Shown one piece after another: positions 23,430 through 34,872 of a stretch of 64,000 bases of DNA; positions within the stretch are counted from its first letter, which is position 1; every line of letters begins with the position of its first letter. Source of the stretch: Tretioscincus oriximinensis (taxonomy: Eukaryota; Chordata; Lepidosauria; Squamata; Gymnophthalmidae); the NCBI GenBank assembly GCA_022410635.1, contig JAJVDF010000594.1, positions 82,394-146,393 of the forward strand, given 5' to 3'. The translations under genes were made by a program, and so were the position numbers. The notes beneath the pieces were generated by a model. That model saw nothing but the letters and a program-made list of their open reading frames with translations, ran no database searches and was not told the origin of the DNA.

Positions 23430-23645
23430 GTAGCTGCTCCTCTGCTGGAGGCGGGGCTTCACACCTGCTGTCAGGCAAAGCACGGCAACTCGCCTCCAGT
23501 AGAACAAAAACTCCTGGGTTTGTGACAGTAGGACAGCTCTGTTCTCCTGTCACAAACCCAGGCGTTTTTCCTCCGCTGGAGGCGAGTCGGCGCGCTTTGC
23601 CTGACAACAGGCATGAAACCCCACCTCCAGCATTGGAGCAGCTAC
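23430..23645. repeat. Large imperfect inverted repeat, arms about 100 bp
   Basis: The left arm starts GTAGCTGCTCCTCTGCTGGA and the reverse complement of the right end starts GTAGCTGCTCCAATGCTGGA. Pairing continues inward through GTCAGGCAAAGC and CTCGCCTCCAG to CCTGGGTTTGTGACAG, with a loop near AGCTCTG at about 23535. Transcribed RNA would fold into a long hairpin. It is probably a foldback DNA transposon. Confidence 0.8.
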
Positions 23646-23770
23646 GCGCGCGCACACACACACACACGCGCGCGCAAACACAGACGCTTGTGGTGAGACA
23701 GGCAAAAGAGAGGTTCTGCCTGTCTCGCTACAAGCGTCCGTGTGTGTACATGTGTGTGCAAGCACATGCA
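23646..23770. repeat. CG/CA alternating tract plus short hairpin
   Basis: Alternating GCGC/CACA at 23645-23674 has Z-DNA potential. An inverted pair follows: GACGCTTGTGGTGAGACAGG at 23682 with CCTGTCTCGCTACAAGCGTC at 23719. A TG-rich run ends the segment. Confidence 0.7.
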
Positions 23771-23879
23771 CGCACCCCCACCCCACCCCTGTCCCATCAG
23801 TTCATCAGTTGCTCGCACGCGTCTCTGCTGTTCAAACGTCTATTAAAGGAGAAAACACATCACTAATGAATCTGAATTC

Positions 23880-24629
23880 ACAGCAGCAAAAAAGGCAAAT
23901 TCCATGTTGGAGATAATTAGGAAAGGAATCGAAAACAAGTCAGCAAATGTTGTTTTGCCTCTTTATAAATCTGAGCTGAGGCCACATTTGGAATACTGTG
24001 TTCAATTCTGGTCACCACATCTCAAGAGTGATATTGTGGAACCAGAGAAGGTGCAGAAAAGAGCAACAAAAGTAATCAAGAGTCTGGAGCACCTCCCTTA
24101 TGAAGTCAGGCTGCAACGTCTGAGCCTCTTCAGCCTCGAAAAGCGACGTTCGAGAGGTGATCTGCTTGAAGTGTACAAAACCATGCATGGGATGGATAGG
24201 GTGAATAGAGAAAAAATGTTTTCTCCATCACACAACACTAGGACCAGAGGGCCTTCCTGGAAAATGATGGGTAGAAAAGTGAGAACAGACAAAGGAAAGT
24301 ATTTTTTTCACCCAGAGTGTCATCGGCCTGTGGAATTTACTTCCTGAAGAGGTGGTGGCAGCTAACAACTTGGACAGTTTCAAGACAGGACTAGACAAGT
24401 TTATGGACACCAAGGGTATAAATGGGTACTAGGATAGAGGTCTGGATGTTGCAAGAGGCAGTACTTCTGAATACCATTTGCAGGGAGTCATGAACAGGTG
24501 CATATAATTGCTTTGCTCTATTCAGACAGCCCAGGTGCATCTGATGGGCCTCTGTGCATGACAGAATGCTGGACTAGATGAGCTGTGGCCTGATCCAGTA
24601 TAGTTCTTCTTATTTCTTATGTTCTTATT
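23880..24629 (+). pseudogene. CR1-clade LINE, 5'-truncated 3' end
   Basis: An open frame of 147 codons (23904-24347) spans the RT C-terminal region: [52 protein letters not shown]. It then has the 3' UTR and TCTTATTTCTTATGTTCTTA tail. It starts abruptly in mid-RT, the usual 5' truncation. It is the same subfamily as the copies at 10-11, 53 and 56 kb and is one of the less damaged. Confidence 0.9.
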
Positions 24630-25440
24630 TTGTTTCCCTTGCAGCTGTAAGTATAATCTANCACTGGATGTCTTATGACTCTTGAAGTCTTCTGTCTACT
24701 AAGTCAAGTATTGAGCTTTCTTTTGAATTATCTGATCACAGCTGAACACCCANTCTGCTTTCTTTCCAAAAATAATTAAAACTTTAATGACAAACGATAT
24801 TCTTTTAAGTCTACCTCTTTAATCAAAAAATAATGTATTTCAAAACCAAACCAGGCCATTAGTTCTAGCACAGATTGATCATACTTTAAGGCAGCAAACA
24901 GACATCATTGCAAAAGAAATACTTATTAGATGCTAACCAAGTTAGATAAAATCATACAAATGTAATACCAACACTTCATAGAAAGACAAAGTAATGAAGG
25001 AATTTGGTTCCTTATATCTACCATTTACTTAAGAAAAAAGTGTCCTGCAACTTATTTATGACTAAGGAGAGCATTTCAAAGGGATACACTTCTTTATCGA
25101 AGAGGAAAAAGCCAAGCTATTTCACATTTTTCCGTGGAAACAATACAAAAATGAGTTATTGTGTTACCAAAACTGCATAGATCCTACACCCACAGTTTTT
25201 CTCCCCTTGTTGCTGTAGTAACATTTGGATATACATGAGGTGGGAATAATGAGGTGGGAATGGAGAGAGTGAATTTCACAGCATTCAAAGGTCACCTGGC
25301 TGGGAATTCTCAAGGTGGGATGAACTGATGACATTGATTCCATTTGTGTGGTTTCTTGGTTACAGAACTACGATGAGTCATGACACACAGCTTCAAAACT
25401 AAGAAGGGGATGTTGTCACTAGTTTCTCCAGCGCGAGAAA
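24630..25440. other. Intronic DNA, nothing recognised
   Basis: AT-rich, with no supported feature. Confidence 0.45.
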
Positions 25441-25444
25441 TTCA

Positions 25445-25640
25445 AACTGCTGTCAAAAGCTAGCAGCAAGAATGGCAGGAGACCCACCTTTGCACCAGCA
25501 TGTCAGGTCCTTTGGAGTGCTTCTGGGGTAGTTAAGATCCAGAATTGCCCTCAAGGAGTGCACACTCGAGTTTTACACAAGTCCTTGCTGCCTGCATTCG
25601 CAGCCGCTGAAACAGGGCAGAAAAAAGGCTTAAGAGAAGG
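25445..25640 (-). mobile_element. Dispersed repeat family 3 fragment, reversed
   Basis: Minus strand GGTCTCCTGCCATTCTTGCT followed by GCTAGCTTTTGACAGCAG corresponds to the block at 22.78 kb. Confidence 0.4.
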
Positions 25641-26249
25641 GACAGCCACAGAGTGAATTCCCATTCACTTCATTTTTCTCCAAACCATTTCTTTCTGTGC
25701 ATTGAATGAATTCAGAATAAGTAATGTCCGGATGCCACCACTCTAGAGAACCCACAGTTCTGAGCTACAATTGGAGCCAGTTGTGTTAGCGGTGGGCAAT
25801 AAAGGGTCATTAAAAGAGATGAACTCTTTTTCTTTTATGCTGTGGGTTTTTAAAAAAACTCAGAACACTAAGACAGCAAATTAAATTGGTAACTTCTGTG
25901 GATGAGGTTTAAACTCCTTCTGATGAGTCTCCTTAGAAAAAGAAGAAGAAAACGATGCTCAAATGTGCTACTTTTCCCTGTTGCAGGATCTTCAGTACTA
26001 TTAGTTCTGTGGCAACACTTTCCACCTGAAATTCTCTTGTTTGTGTTTTCTTAATCTTCCAGCCAGTTGGAACCTTCAATCTTCCTTTTCTACCTATGTA
26101 GCTTTGATGCTGTGCCAAAGGGCTCTCAGCTGTTATTATGAGCTATTCTACATTGGTTGATGTTCTGGATGGGCATCCATACCAGGAACTACTCTTAAGC
26201 CTGCTACTGGCTCCACTTGAGGCCTCCCTTACAGTATTGAAGGGAGGCT
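25641..26249. other. Intronic DNA, nothing recognised
   Basis: It contains a short hairpin (GAGGCCTCCCTTACAGTATT with AAGGGAGGCTC, about 26219-26250) just before the hAT element. Confidence 0.4.
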
Positions 26250-26257
26250 CCTAGTAT

Positions 26258-26429
26258 AGGGTTATCAGATAAACTCCATGATAGAAGTTTACACCTTTAA
26301 TAGCATTGAAAAATATGTTCTCCTCACCCAGATGCTGCAGGCACTAGAAGCTGCACCTATGAAATTTCCTTTCTTCAAAGGCCATTAAGGGTATAAACTT
26401 CTATCCTGGATTTTATCTGGTAAGCTTAT
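26258..26429. mobile_element. hAT-type MITE, 172 bp, 8-bp target duplication
   Basis: It is flanked by identical CCTAGTAT at 26250-26257 and 26430-26437. The ends are inverted: AGGGTTATCAGATAAA against ATAAGCTTACCAGATAAA, followed on both arms by TCCA.GATAGAAGTTTA. An 8-bp duplication points to the hAT superfamily. No transposase. Confidence 0.88.
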
Positions 26430-26437
26430 CCTAGTAT

Positions 26438-27425
26438 GCTTGCAGCCTTGTATACTGGCTGGTAGAAGCCTGTGCTATGTTAAAATAACTCTCCTTCAAA
26501 TACATTAATCAGATTGTCTAGCTCCTGTTTCTTTCTACATTCATCCCTTTCCCTTAATCCCTGAATTCATCATGCTTTCATATTCACAATTGTTATGTTT
26601 CAGTGATACTGCATCACATTGGTTTCATGCATTTTCAGTAATTTTTTTTTAAGTAACAATGTTAATAGTCTGTTTATAGCAGTCTATATATTTTAGANAT
26701 ACTGTACTCTATCAAAATCCTGGCTAGTGATCGAGTCTAAGTACAGGCATATACGCATAGTATTAAAGACAAAAATGTTTTTTTAATGAAAGTACATATC
26801 CAGAGATGCCCACTTGCAAATGTTACTTCAGTTATAGTAGAACTCTGCCCTCATGATCAACATATATGCAGACAGTACTAATCTCTGAAGACAAAAATGC
26901 CAGGCCTACATGCTGAGCCTAGGCACATGCATATTCAAGTACATATGAAAATGACAAACAATGCCTCTGTTGAATTTGCAATGTCTACTTAAAATATATT
27001 TGTGTATCCAAACACCTGCTGGTAGCTGACATACTTGGCCAACTGTGAAACTTTGTTATGAATAAATATCTTATCTGTTTTTATAGCTGATTTTCTATTT
27101 TTCTGCGATTTCATTATCTTGTGAAACTCCCCAGAATTTTTAAAATAACAGGTTGACCAAGAAATGCCTTCTAATCATAAAGACAGACATAAAGCTGAGA
27201 CCACATTTCCACCTTCAAGGTAGAGGCGGCATGATGGCAGTTGGACGGGGGAGAAGTTGTGGAAAAAACACCCTCTCTTTCACTATTTTTGGAACAGGGG
27301 TACATTATTTTCAATTAAGTTTGAAGTGCAATAAATTGTATCTTTTCATTGTTGCAACCTACCTTGGGACTTCAGGTGAAGGGTGGGAAATAATAAAAAC
27401 AAATAATGTGGTTTGGTGATATACC
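26438..27425. other. Intronic DNA, nothing recognised
   Basis: AT-rich, with one N and no supported feature. Confidence 0.45.
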
Positions 27426-27429
27426 ACTT

Positions 27430-27572
27430 GGCTCTTTCTACACCGAGTCATATTCCAGAATATGTCCATCCACATGCCCAAACAGACCACTTGGGGCCTG
27501 CCATAGTCTGTACTGGCATGTGGACAAAAGGCCCCTATTCTGAGATATATCCTGAAATAAGGCTCAGAGAGC
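27430..27572. mobile_element. Palindromic MITE family 1 copy
   Basis: It has CCATCCACATGCCCAAACAG, then GGGGCCTGCCATAGTCTGTA, then GGCCCCTATTCTGAGATATA, as in the copies at 18.4 and 62.2 kb. The terminal CCCCACTGAGC repeats are eroded. Confidence 0.7.
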
Positions 27573-29335
27573 TTCCTTAATGCACATGAAACTTTGTTGC
27601 AGAACAATAGCTTTAGCTAAGTTTCAAGTGTCAGCAAAGGCACCAGGCACATTCTTAGGCAGCTATCATTTCCAGAGCAAAACAGCCACATCGAGGACAG
27701 AACCTCCCTACTTCATGGACATGAGACTTTGTGACAAACAGTACCTGAAACTTGCTTGGACTCAGGCTACTTCCCCACAAGGAACATTTACTGCAATAGC
27801 ACTTAATCAGAAAGAATGCTCCCTACATGTTCACACATGTTCAGCGATGTACTCGCTAAAAAGCCAAGTTTTTCCAGGCACTGGATTCGGTCCAATTTGA
27901 TAGCAGACTTCTCTAATAATCTATTAAACAGCCTTTGTAGGGCTTTCAATAAGTTGAACATGGTAAATCTTGTGAGACTTCGAGGCTAAATGTAAAAGTT
28001 AATTGGCTCCCAGCTTGCAGAGAATGCTGAGAATTATAGTAAGGCAAGCACAGTAATGACTTAGAGGAAAAAGTATGTGGCAAGAAAATGTAATGGGAAT
28101 ACAGGAAACAGCATGGAAAATTGAAGGTGAATGGAGAAGCAATTGCAAATGTTTTTTTTTTCAAAATTTTGAGTAAATTCAAGAAAAAAACAAAGTGGGG
28201 AGGGGAACTAAGTTTCAATTTATTGGACCCCATCTAGCCCATTGCTGCCTCCAATCTATCAAGCATTTCCCAGACAGCATGGAGAGACAGAACTGCCAGT
28301 AGATTTTGCGTCTTTTCATTGGTGTGGCTTGTCCAGTGAGACAAGCTATGACCCTTTCCATTGGCCAAGTTACTCTGACAAATATTGGTGAATGTACATN
28401 GAAGCTGTGGTTTCTGGTATCATGAAAAATTAGCCTCCATGCACAGACATGGATGACCTTATAAAGCTATCGTACAGTGTTTCCATTAAATGTGTGAAAT
28501 AAATTAAGAGCTAGAGCAGTTTCCAGAATAGAAAATACATGATGTTTTCCTCTGCCCAAGAGCATAAATGAGGAACCCAGGCATGAATGGAAACAGAATG
28601 CCCCAGAGATCTAAAGAAGTTTGTAAATGAAGAAAATGCTATACTGGTCATATTTTGGGTGTCAACAAACATATTTTACTTTTAATAGAAAATACTATTC
28701 TAGAAACATTCCTTAAATTTGCAACAACAACTAAAAATCAGTATGACACTTTCATAAAACTCTCCACTTCTTTTTGGCAAAAAAGGAAAATGTCCAACTT
28801 TTGTCATTTGTCACTAGTCTGCAATTCTGGCAGTAATGCATTTTACAGTACGAAAGATTATTTCAAATATCAGTCCAGAGCCATCAATCATAAATCCATT
28901 CTCCTTTCATAAAAGCAGAGTCAGGTCACAAACAGTATTATGGAAAATGGCAGCCAAATTCTCATCCTATGTGACAAAGTAGCATGTGGTTCGTAACTGA
29001 CAGCACTGCTTGCCAACATCTACATGGGAACAAAAAAAAAAGGTTTGAGAAAATATGACATTCACATTAACAAACCGAAGTCTGAAAAAGTCATTCGCCT
29101 ATCATCTTTCACAGCTGCTTCAATTCAGGTAATGAGAAGACGAGAGAAAAACCTCAGTCCCACAAGGACACCATACAAATGTACAAAAATATTTGGAAAA
29201 TGGTTTAAATAATACAAAATTTAATACATACAATCTAGCCAAGCTAAGTGAAACACAACTAAAAAGAATCTAATTAAGTCCAGAAAAAGTAAAAAGTGTC
29301 AACAGTCCAAGAAGAATATCAAAGCAGGGGTGTTT
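27573..29335. other. Intronic DNA, nothing recognised
   Basis: No repeat boundary or conserved frame was found. Single N at 28400. Confidence 0.45.
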
Positions 29336-29339
29336 GCCA

Positions 29340-29666
29340 TCAGAGGTTCCAATCTTTCATTTTAAAATTTTCAGTGACATCTTCAGCAACGCGANGCGAG
29401 TCTTTCAGCTGACTATGCTGCGNGCGCACCAACAAGCAGTTCCGGGTGATCAATGACTCAGTGATCAGCTGTAAGACTCGCCACACAGCGCTGAAGACTT
29501 TAAGATAGGAACCAGGAAGGGAGGGAGGGCCCAGCATCACTGGGAAGGCCTTGTAATGGTCGGGCCTCCTGGGGCCCANGGCAGTGCCCCAATTGCCTCG
29601 TCCTGGAAATGCTTGTGCTCGCCATACAATGATGCATTCTGATGTTCTATTCCCAGTGCAATGCAC
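29340..29666 (-). pseudogene. Unrecognised coding-like island
   Basis: A minus-strand frame of 108 codons with three ambiguous N codons and balanced, non-repetitive composition (for example GPPSLPGSYLKVFSAVWRVL). It is GC-richer than its flanks, and an ATTAAA lies about 110 bases past its stop on the same strand. I do not recognise the family and see no clear acceptor or poly(A) tail. It may be a decayed retrocopy, part of an unknown repeat, or chance. Confidence 0.25.
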
Positions 29667-30555
29667 TGAAGGATTGATGTCTGGCCAGCCAGATGCATTT
29701 CGACCTATTCCCTGACAACTCCAATTTACAACAGACTGTATTTGTAGCGCTTTGGAGAATACTGAAACTCCTCCGTGGGTACTTTAACTGTAATACTGTA
29801 TAACTGGAGTCTGTTGTAAATAAGGGAAACAAGAAGATCAAATAGCATTAAAGAATAAATTTTCAGAAGAATTAAAATAAATTAATGAATAAAAATAAAT
29901 TTAAAACGAAATGATCTTTTAAAGACAGCCAAGTGAACTTTGGACTGCCAGATGTTGTAAAATTACATGTATGACCATTCCTGATCACTTTCCATGCAGA
30001 CTAAGATTTAGACACTTGTAATTTTCAGCACCTGAAACATCACAGGTTCTCTAGTTACTTAGAATTCAATCTACGGTACATGAAAATCAGTTTTGNGAAG
30101 AATATTCAAGGATCTCTTTGTTAAGTGCTTATTTTGAACTGAGAGACCAGGCACAACAGTGCCATCTGCCACCAAATGGAACATTCATGGGGAGCTAACC
30201 TGTACCACTTTACCCCTCTGAAATGCTGGTCCTTTTTCTCTTTTGAGGATCACAAACNTCATGGGAAGAAAATAACAAATTAACTGAAGCATAAAACCTG
30301 AACTGTGTTTGGATAAATGTATTACATTTTCAACAAAACACACAAAGCAACCAACACAACCTCTTATATATCACAGAACATGTTGTAGCTATGCTTTTGG
30401 GTGCTCCAACTTGAGATGTTTTATGACTGTAATAAATGTAACTTCATGCTGAATGTTTCAAGATTTAACTATGACATATTCTGGAGACCTAATGCGAATA
30501 TAAAGGCCTTGCAATATTTTTTTAAATGAATTAACTGTTCAATTAAGAAAAAGTA
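29667..30555. other. Intronic DNA, nothing recognised
   Basis: AT-rich, with no supported feature. Confidence 0.4.
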
Positions 30556-31065
30556 GTTTTGTGTTTTTATACCCTGCTCTTTTCCAGAGCGGCTTACAGG
30601 GTTAATTTTCACCAGAAAGCTTACATCTTATTTTATCTTCCCCATCAAGTTAATGATGGTACTGATTTATCTAATTGATATGCAAATTATGAATTTGCAT
30701 CTCTTTTGAATAACTGAGTTGGCTAGAGCTGCAGGCTAGTAGAAAGTCCAGCAAAGGGGCTAGTAGCACTTAGAGGCTAACAGGAGAAAAGTAGGTGGCA
30801 TAAGCTTTCGTAGACACATCTACTTCTTCTACGTCCACATCTGAAGAAGTAGANGTGTCTACGAAAACTTTGCCACCTACTTTTCTCCTGTTAGTGTCTA
30901 ACTGCTATTAGCCCCTTTAATGGACTTTCTACTGCACTAACATAGCTATTTCTTTGAAATAGGCTAGTGCAAGCCGCTCACCCCTCCCCACGTCCAACAC
31001 AGGGCTTCAAAACCCGATCTTCCTGATGGAAGACCATCTTCTTAGCGACTGATCCATTCGTGCCT
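30556..31065 (-). mobile_element. tRNA-derived SINE-A split by a hAT palindrome
   Basis: SINE pieces at 30556-30740 and 30961-31065 join exactly over the inserted element. Minus-strand order is head (GGCACGAATGGATCAGTCGC near 31065), body, then CCCTGTAAGCCGCTCTGGAA at the 3' end near 30590. Confidence 0.88.
30741..30960. mobile_element. hAT-type foldback element, 220 bp, inside SINE-A
   Basis: Target duplication AGGCTAGT at 30733-30740 and 30961-30968. Arms of about 88 bp at 30741-30829 and 30843-30930 pair closely (AGAAAGTCCAGCAAAGGGGC with GCCCCTTTAATGGACTTTCT; GTAGACACATCTACTTCTTC with GAAGAAGTAGANGTGTCTAC). About 30 unpaired bases lie at the right end. A partial copy of one arm is at 35.1 kb. 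Confidence 0.85.
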
Positions 31066-31995
31066 ACTTAAAAGTACTACTAAGAAACACATATATGTCA
31101 ATTACAGAATGCATTATATTTTACAGACTGTGCAAACTTTAAGGGGAAAATGAGGTAATTTATTTTAGAAATCACACTGTCAGTCATTATTTACACTGCA
31201 CATCCACAGGCACATAACATGTCAATCCAAAGTAATATGATGCTGAACCAATATTAAATTTTCAGCTGATAACTATGACCCCATGGAAAAGACAAGATAC
31301 AAAATTAAACGCACACAAACACTGATTAAACATTTGCTTTGCTATGACATTTTCCACATTTGTTTGCCAGGTGCTATCTCTCCGTCACCTTAGACATACC
31401 TACATATAATAGGACTTTTGGCACTTCTTCCTGATCATCCTGATGTAATCCATTGTGCAGATTCCCCTCTCATTTCATGGAATAATACATCTATTTCATT
31501 GGATGTCATGATTCAACAATTACTCCCCTAATCCTCCCTTTCTGTTCTCCTTTTAGTCCATGCAGATTGATTTTACCCGTGATCCTTTTTTTGGATTCCT
31601 TTTTTAATGGAGTCAATGTGATAAAAACTCTTTTTTAGGGTGTTTAAATTTATTTTTCTATTCATTTCTTCCATGCATATATTCCATATCTGGAATGATT
31701 GTTTCTTCCTTCTTTCACTGGACATATTCTGTTGTGCACTTACAATTTTATTTAACAGAATTTTCCATAAATCACAATACCATTTCCTAATTATTAAGTT
31801 ATCCGCGTGTTTCCTGTTACATGTTACTGATACTGAGCCATACAAATTAAATAATACATATGTTTGAGTTTTCATTGAAATTGGCCTTTACATCATATAA
31901 TCAAAAAGTTTTTTAACAATGGGACAATATGGTTCTGGTGGAGTTCTCGTAATCCTTGCAACAGTGATAGATAAAAGTCCTAAATGAATACCATT
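31066..31995. other. Intronic DNA, nothing recognised
   Basis: AT-rich. Overlapping short frames on both strands near 31.6-31.9 kb carry no recognisable motif. Confidence 0.45.
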
Positions 31996-32635
31996 TAGAT
32001 TTATTTATTTAATTACATTTTTATACCACTCTATACCCGAAGGTCTCAGGGCGGTTAACAATAAAACACAGCATATTAAAAACAACCCTATCAAAAAATT
32101 GGGGTTGGGACAGCAGCTTTCTCAACCAAAGGCAAGGCCAAAGAGGTTTCAGGCATTTTCTGAACATAAACAGAGATGGTGAATGACGCACCTCAAGGGA
32201 GAGACCATTCCATAGCCTGGGGCTGCCACAGAGAAGGCCCTATTCTGGGTTCCCACCCTCACTGCCACTGAGGGTGGTGGTACAGTCAGGAGGGCCTTCC
32301 CTGCAGATCTTAAGGCACGGGCAGGCTCATATGGGAGAAGGCTTTCCTTTAGGTATTTGGGGCCCAAGTTATTTAAGGCTTTGAAGGTTAGAGTTAATAT
32401 CTTGAATTGTGCTCGGTAGCAAACTGGCAGCCAGTTCAGTTCTTTCAAGACCGGCGTGATGTGTGTCTGGCCAGTTGAACCGACCAGCTGTCTAGCTGCT
32501 GCGTTCTGCACCAGCTGCAGCTTCTGAAGCATTTTCAAGGGTAGCCCCATATAGAGTGCATTACAGTAGTCCAACCTGGAAGTTACTATTTGGTTCTCTA
32601 TTTCTTTGGTTAGTTCTACTCCCATTTCATCCTTT
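31996..32635 (-). pseudogene. L2-type LINE, RT C-terminus and 3' end
   Basis: A minus-strand frame of 158 codons (32149-32625) carries the L2-clade C-terminal signature: SRLDYCNALYMGLP, LQLVQNAAARQLVG, HITPVLKELNWLPVCYRAQF and RAFSVAAPGYG. It is followed by the 3' UTR and ends CCTTCGGGTATAGAGTGGTA TAAAAATG with a (TAAA)n-type tail at about 31999-32015. 5'-truncated. The frame is nearly intact, so it is younger than the other L2 pieces. Confidence 0.88.
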
Positions 32636-33265
32636 TATAAATCTTTCAATGCTTGCATATTTATCGCTGTCATATATCTTTATATTTTAGATATTATCAC
32701 TTTGACTGAAATCATTTTTTTCGTTTTATTGTCTGCTCAAACACATTTACTGGTCTGCTAATTGTAGTCCTGTCGATAAGAAGTATTCTTCTAATTTGTT
32801 GGACATTAACCATTAAGTCTGGAGGGGAGCAAATGCCTCTTTTAGCCTGTCCCTTTTCAGCAATAATGAATCTGTAAAACCATATTTATACTTTGTAATC
32901 CCAACAGTTGTATTTGCATCCTTAATACAATATAATGATTAATAGTTATTGCATTCTTTCCTTTTCCAGTCATTTTACCTCACTTCTACTATTGTCAGGT
33001 GCTGCCATATCAACATTCCCTGAATAGCTTTCCTCAATCACAAATAAAAAAATGCATGCAAGATAATGAGTCTGCAATTGGAAAATATTATANTTTAATC
33101 TCTTTATTTTCTATTAGTTTTTTATCTTTTGTTCCACTAGTTCTTGCTTGCCAGTAAATCACACTTTCTACTGATGTTTCAGTGGATCATGATTACTACT
33201 TTATCGTGGCTTTCTGTGTAAGTGATTTAAGCAATCTTCTTTCCTCTACAGATTAACGTTTAGAT
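32636..33265. other. Intronic DNA, nothing recognised
   Basis: AT-rich, with one N. Confidence 0.45.
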
Positions 33266-33269
33266 TAGA

Positions 33270-33351
33270 TATACTGCTCAAAACAATTAAGAGAACATTT
33301 TAACATAACATGTTATGTTTAAGTGTTCCCTTAATTGTTTTAAGCAGTATA
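33270..33351. mobile_element. Tc1/mariner-type palindromic MITE
   Basis: TATACTGCTCAAAACAATTA AG is mirrored by the reverse complement of the right end, TATACTGCTTAAAACAATTA AG. Arms are about 38 bp around a central palindrome AACATAACATGTTATGTT. Ends and TA flanks match the ATACTGCTCAAAAAAAT-type mariner repeats known from reptiles. Confidence 0.8.
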
Positions 33352-34528
33352 GATGGAACTCACAGTCTAATGGATATTCCAATGTGGATATCCCCATTAA
33401 AATAATTAAAAAATATTTCAAATTTCTATAACCATCCAGCAAATTTAACAAAACATAACAATGATTAGCATCAAAACACACATCCAATTTTCTGACAGAC
33501 TTACACGATTCGTCTTATTATCCTATCCTCAATTCTGTGGGCTACACTTCTCCATTATTGGAACCACCAGGTAAAGGTTTTCAGGTCCAGTCACACTGTG
33601 GCTTTTGGTTGTGGTTTTAGTTTAGCTGTTGCTTTTAGCAAAGGAGAACACATCTCTTGGGAGGAGTTTTTCATGTTCAGATGTCACTGATGAAAAAAAT
33701 CCAAACCTTATCATACCATAAAGTTGGAGACATCCCTATTGACACTGATTGCAATGCAAATGGTTGAGAAGAGCATGCCCCAATTTCCAATGTCATCTAC
33801 ACCCCTAATCCTGAAGATTCTAAATGGCTGTCTCTTTTGGTCAGAGCAGAAATACAGCTTCTGGTTATATTTAACAGATTTACTGACATAAACTTAGTAA
33901 ATGTCCAATACTCAGTAAAAACTCCAATACAAGATGAAACAAAGATTTCTACACAGACGATGCTTTCTTGATTTATCCTGAGGAGGTGACTGCAGTTTCT
34001 AGGACATGACAATGGCTGTGCACCTTTCGTCTGCAGAGATAAGGGGTGTTACAAAAAAAGATGTTCCTCAATAACAAAACTGAAGATAAATTCCTCTTAT
34101 TTCAGATCATCCCTTCAAATTTAAACAGCTGGAGCTGGAAAGCTTCACTGCTTCTAATAGATGTGTCTGGGGAGGCATCACCACACAAGCAGGGAAACTT
34201 ATGGTTTTTTGCTTCATAGCAATTTAAATACAAGTTAGCAAAGATACATCCCCATGAGTTTATGACATTTATTATGCAGCGTTAATTGTGACTACCCAGA
34301 AGTCCTATTGTGCTCAGTGATGCCTACTCCCAGAAAGGGAGTTTAAGACTGCAGCCTTAGAAGCAAATAGGAGTATGCTGGCTGTTGGGACTCTACTTTC
34401 TTCTCTCAGGCAAAGGAACAGACTATAATGGAATGTAAAGCAAAAGCTTGTTGTGATTTATCCAAGCCTCTTTCTCTCTTGTTTTCTGATTTATTTAAAC
34501 CACTGATGAAACCATTAAGACAAGACGA
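33352..34528. other. Intronic DNA, nothing recognised
   Basis: No supported feature. Confidence 0.4.
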
Positions 34529-34533
34529 CAGTC

Positions 34534-34867
34534 TGTGAGACCACTGATGGCTAGAGTAAGCACACAGACAAAAAGTGATCAGCTCCAAAGAAGTTTATTC
34601 ANCTCTTAGTAGTTCCTTAGTCTGGTCTGCAGTGATTGACCTCTGGCAGAGGAGCTCCTTATATACAGTACACCAGCCAATCACTGCAGCCGATACTTCC
34701 CGCCCAAACTCATGCGACTATATACATTTCTTGCAAGAGCAAGCTTTCCCTCCAAAAACCCAGGGAAAACTGCCCAGGACACAGTTACGGTCACAGTTTA
34801 ACACAGTTTACCACAGATAAGTATAATACATACATACATCATTAAATACGTCAGGAGCATCCTGACA
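34534..34867 (-). mobile_element. Solo LTR, 334 bp, 5-bp target duplication
   Basis: Minus strand starts TGTCAGGATGCTCCTGACG and ends GGTCTCACA. It is flanked by CAGTC at 34529-34533 and 34868-34872. Inside are a TATA box (CTGTATATAAGGAGC, about 34668) and an AATAAA (about 34590) at LTR-like spacing. No internal sequence is left, as expected from LTR-LTR recombination. A retrovirus-like or gypsy origin cannot be separated from sequence alone. Confidence 0.88.
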
Positions 34868-34872
34868 CAGTC

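Noticed and set aside
31573..31875. 100-codon minus-strand frame
   Set aside because: AT-driven, lysine- and asparagine-rich, with no family motif.
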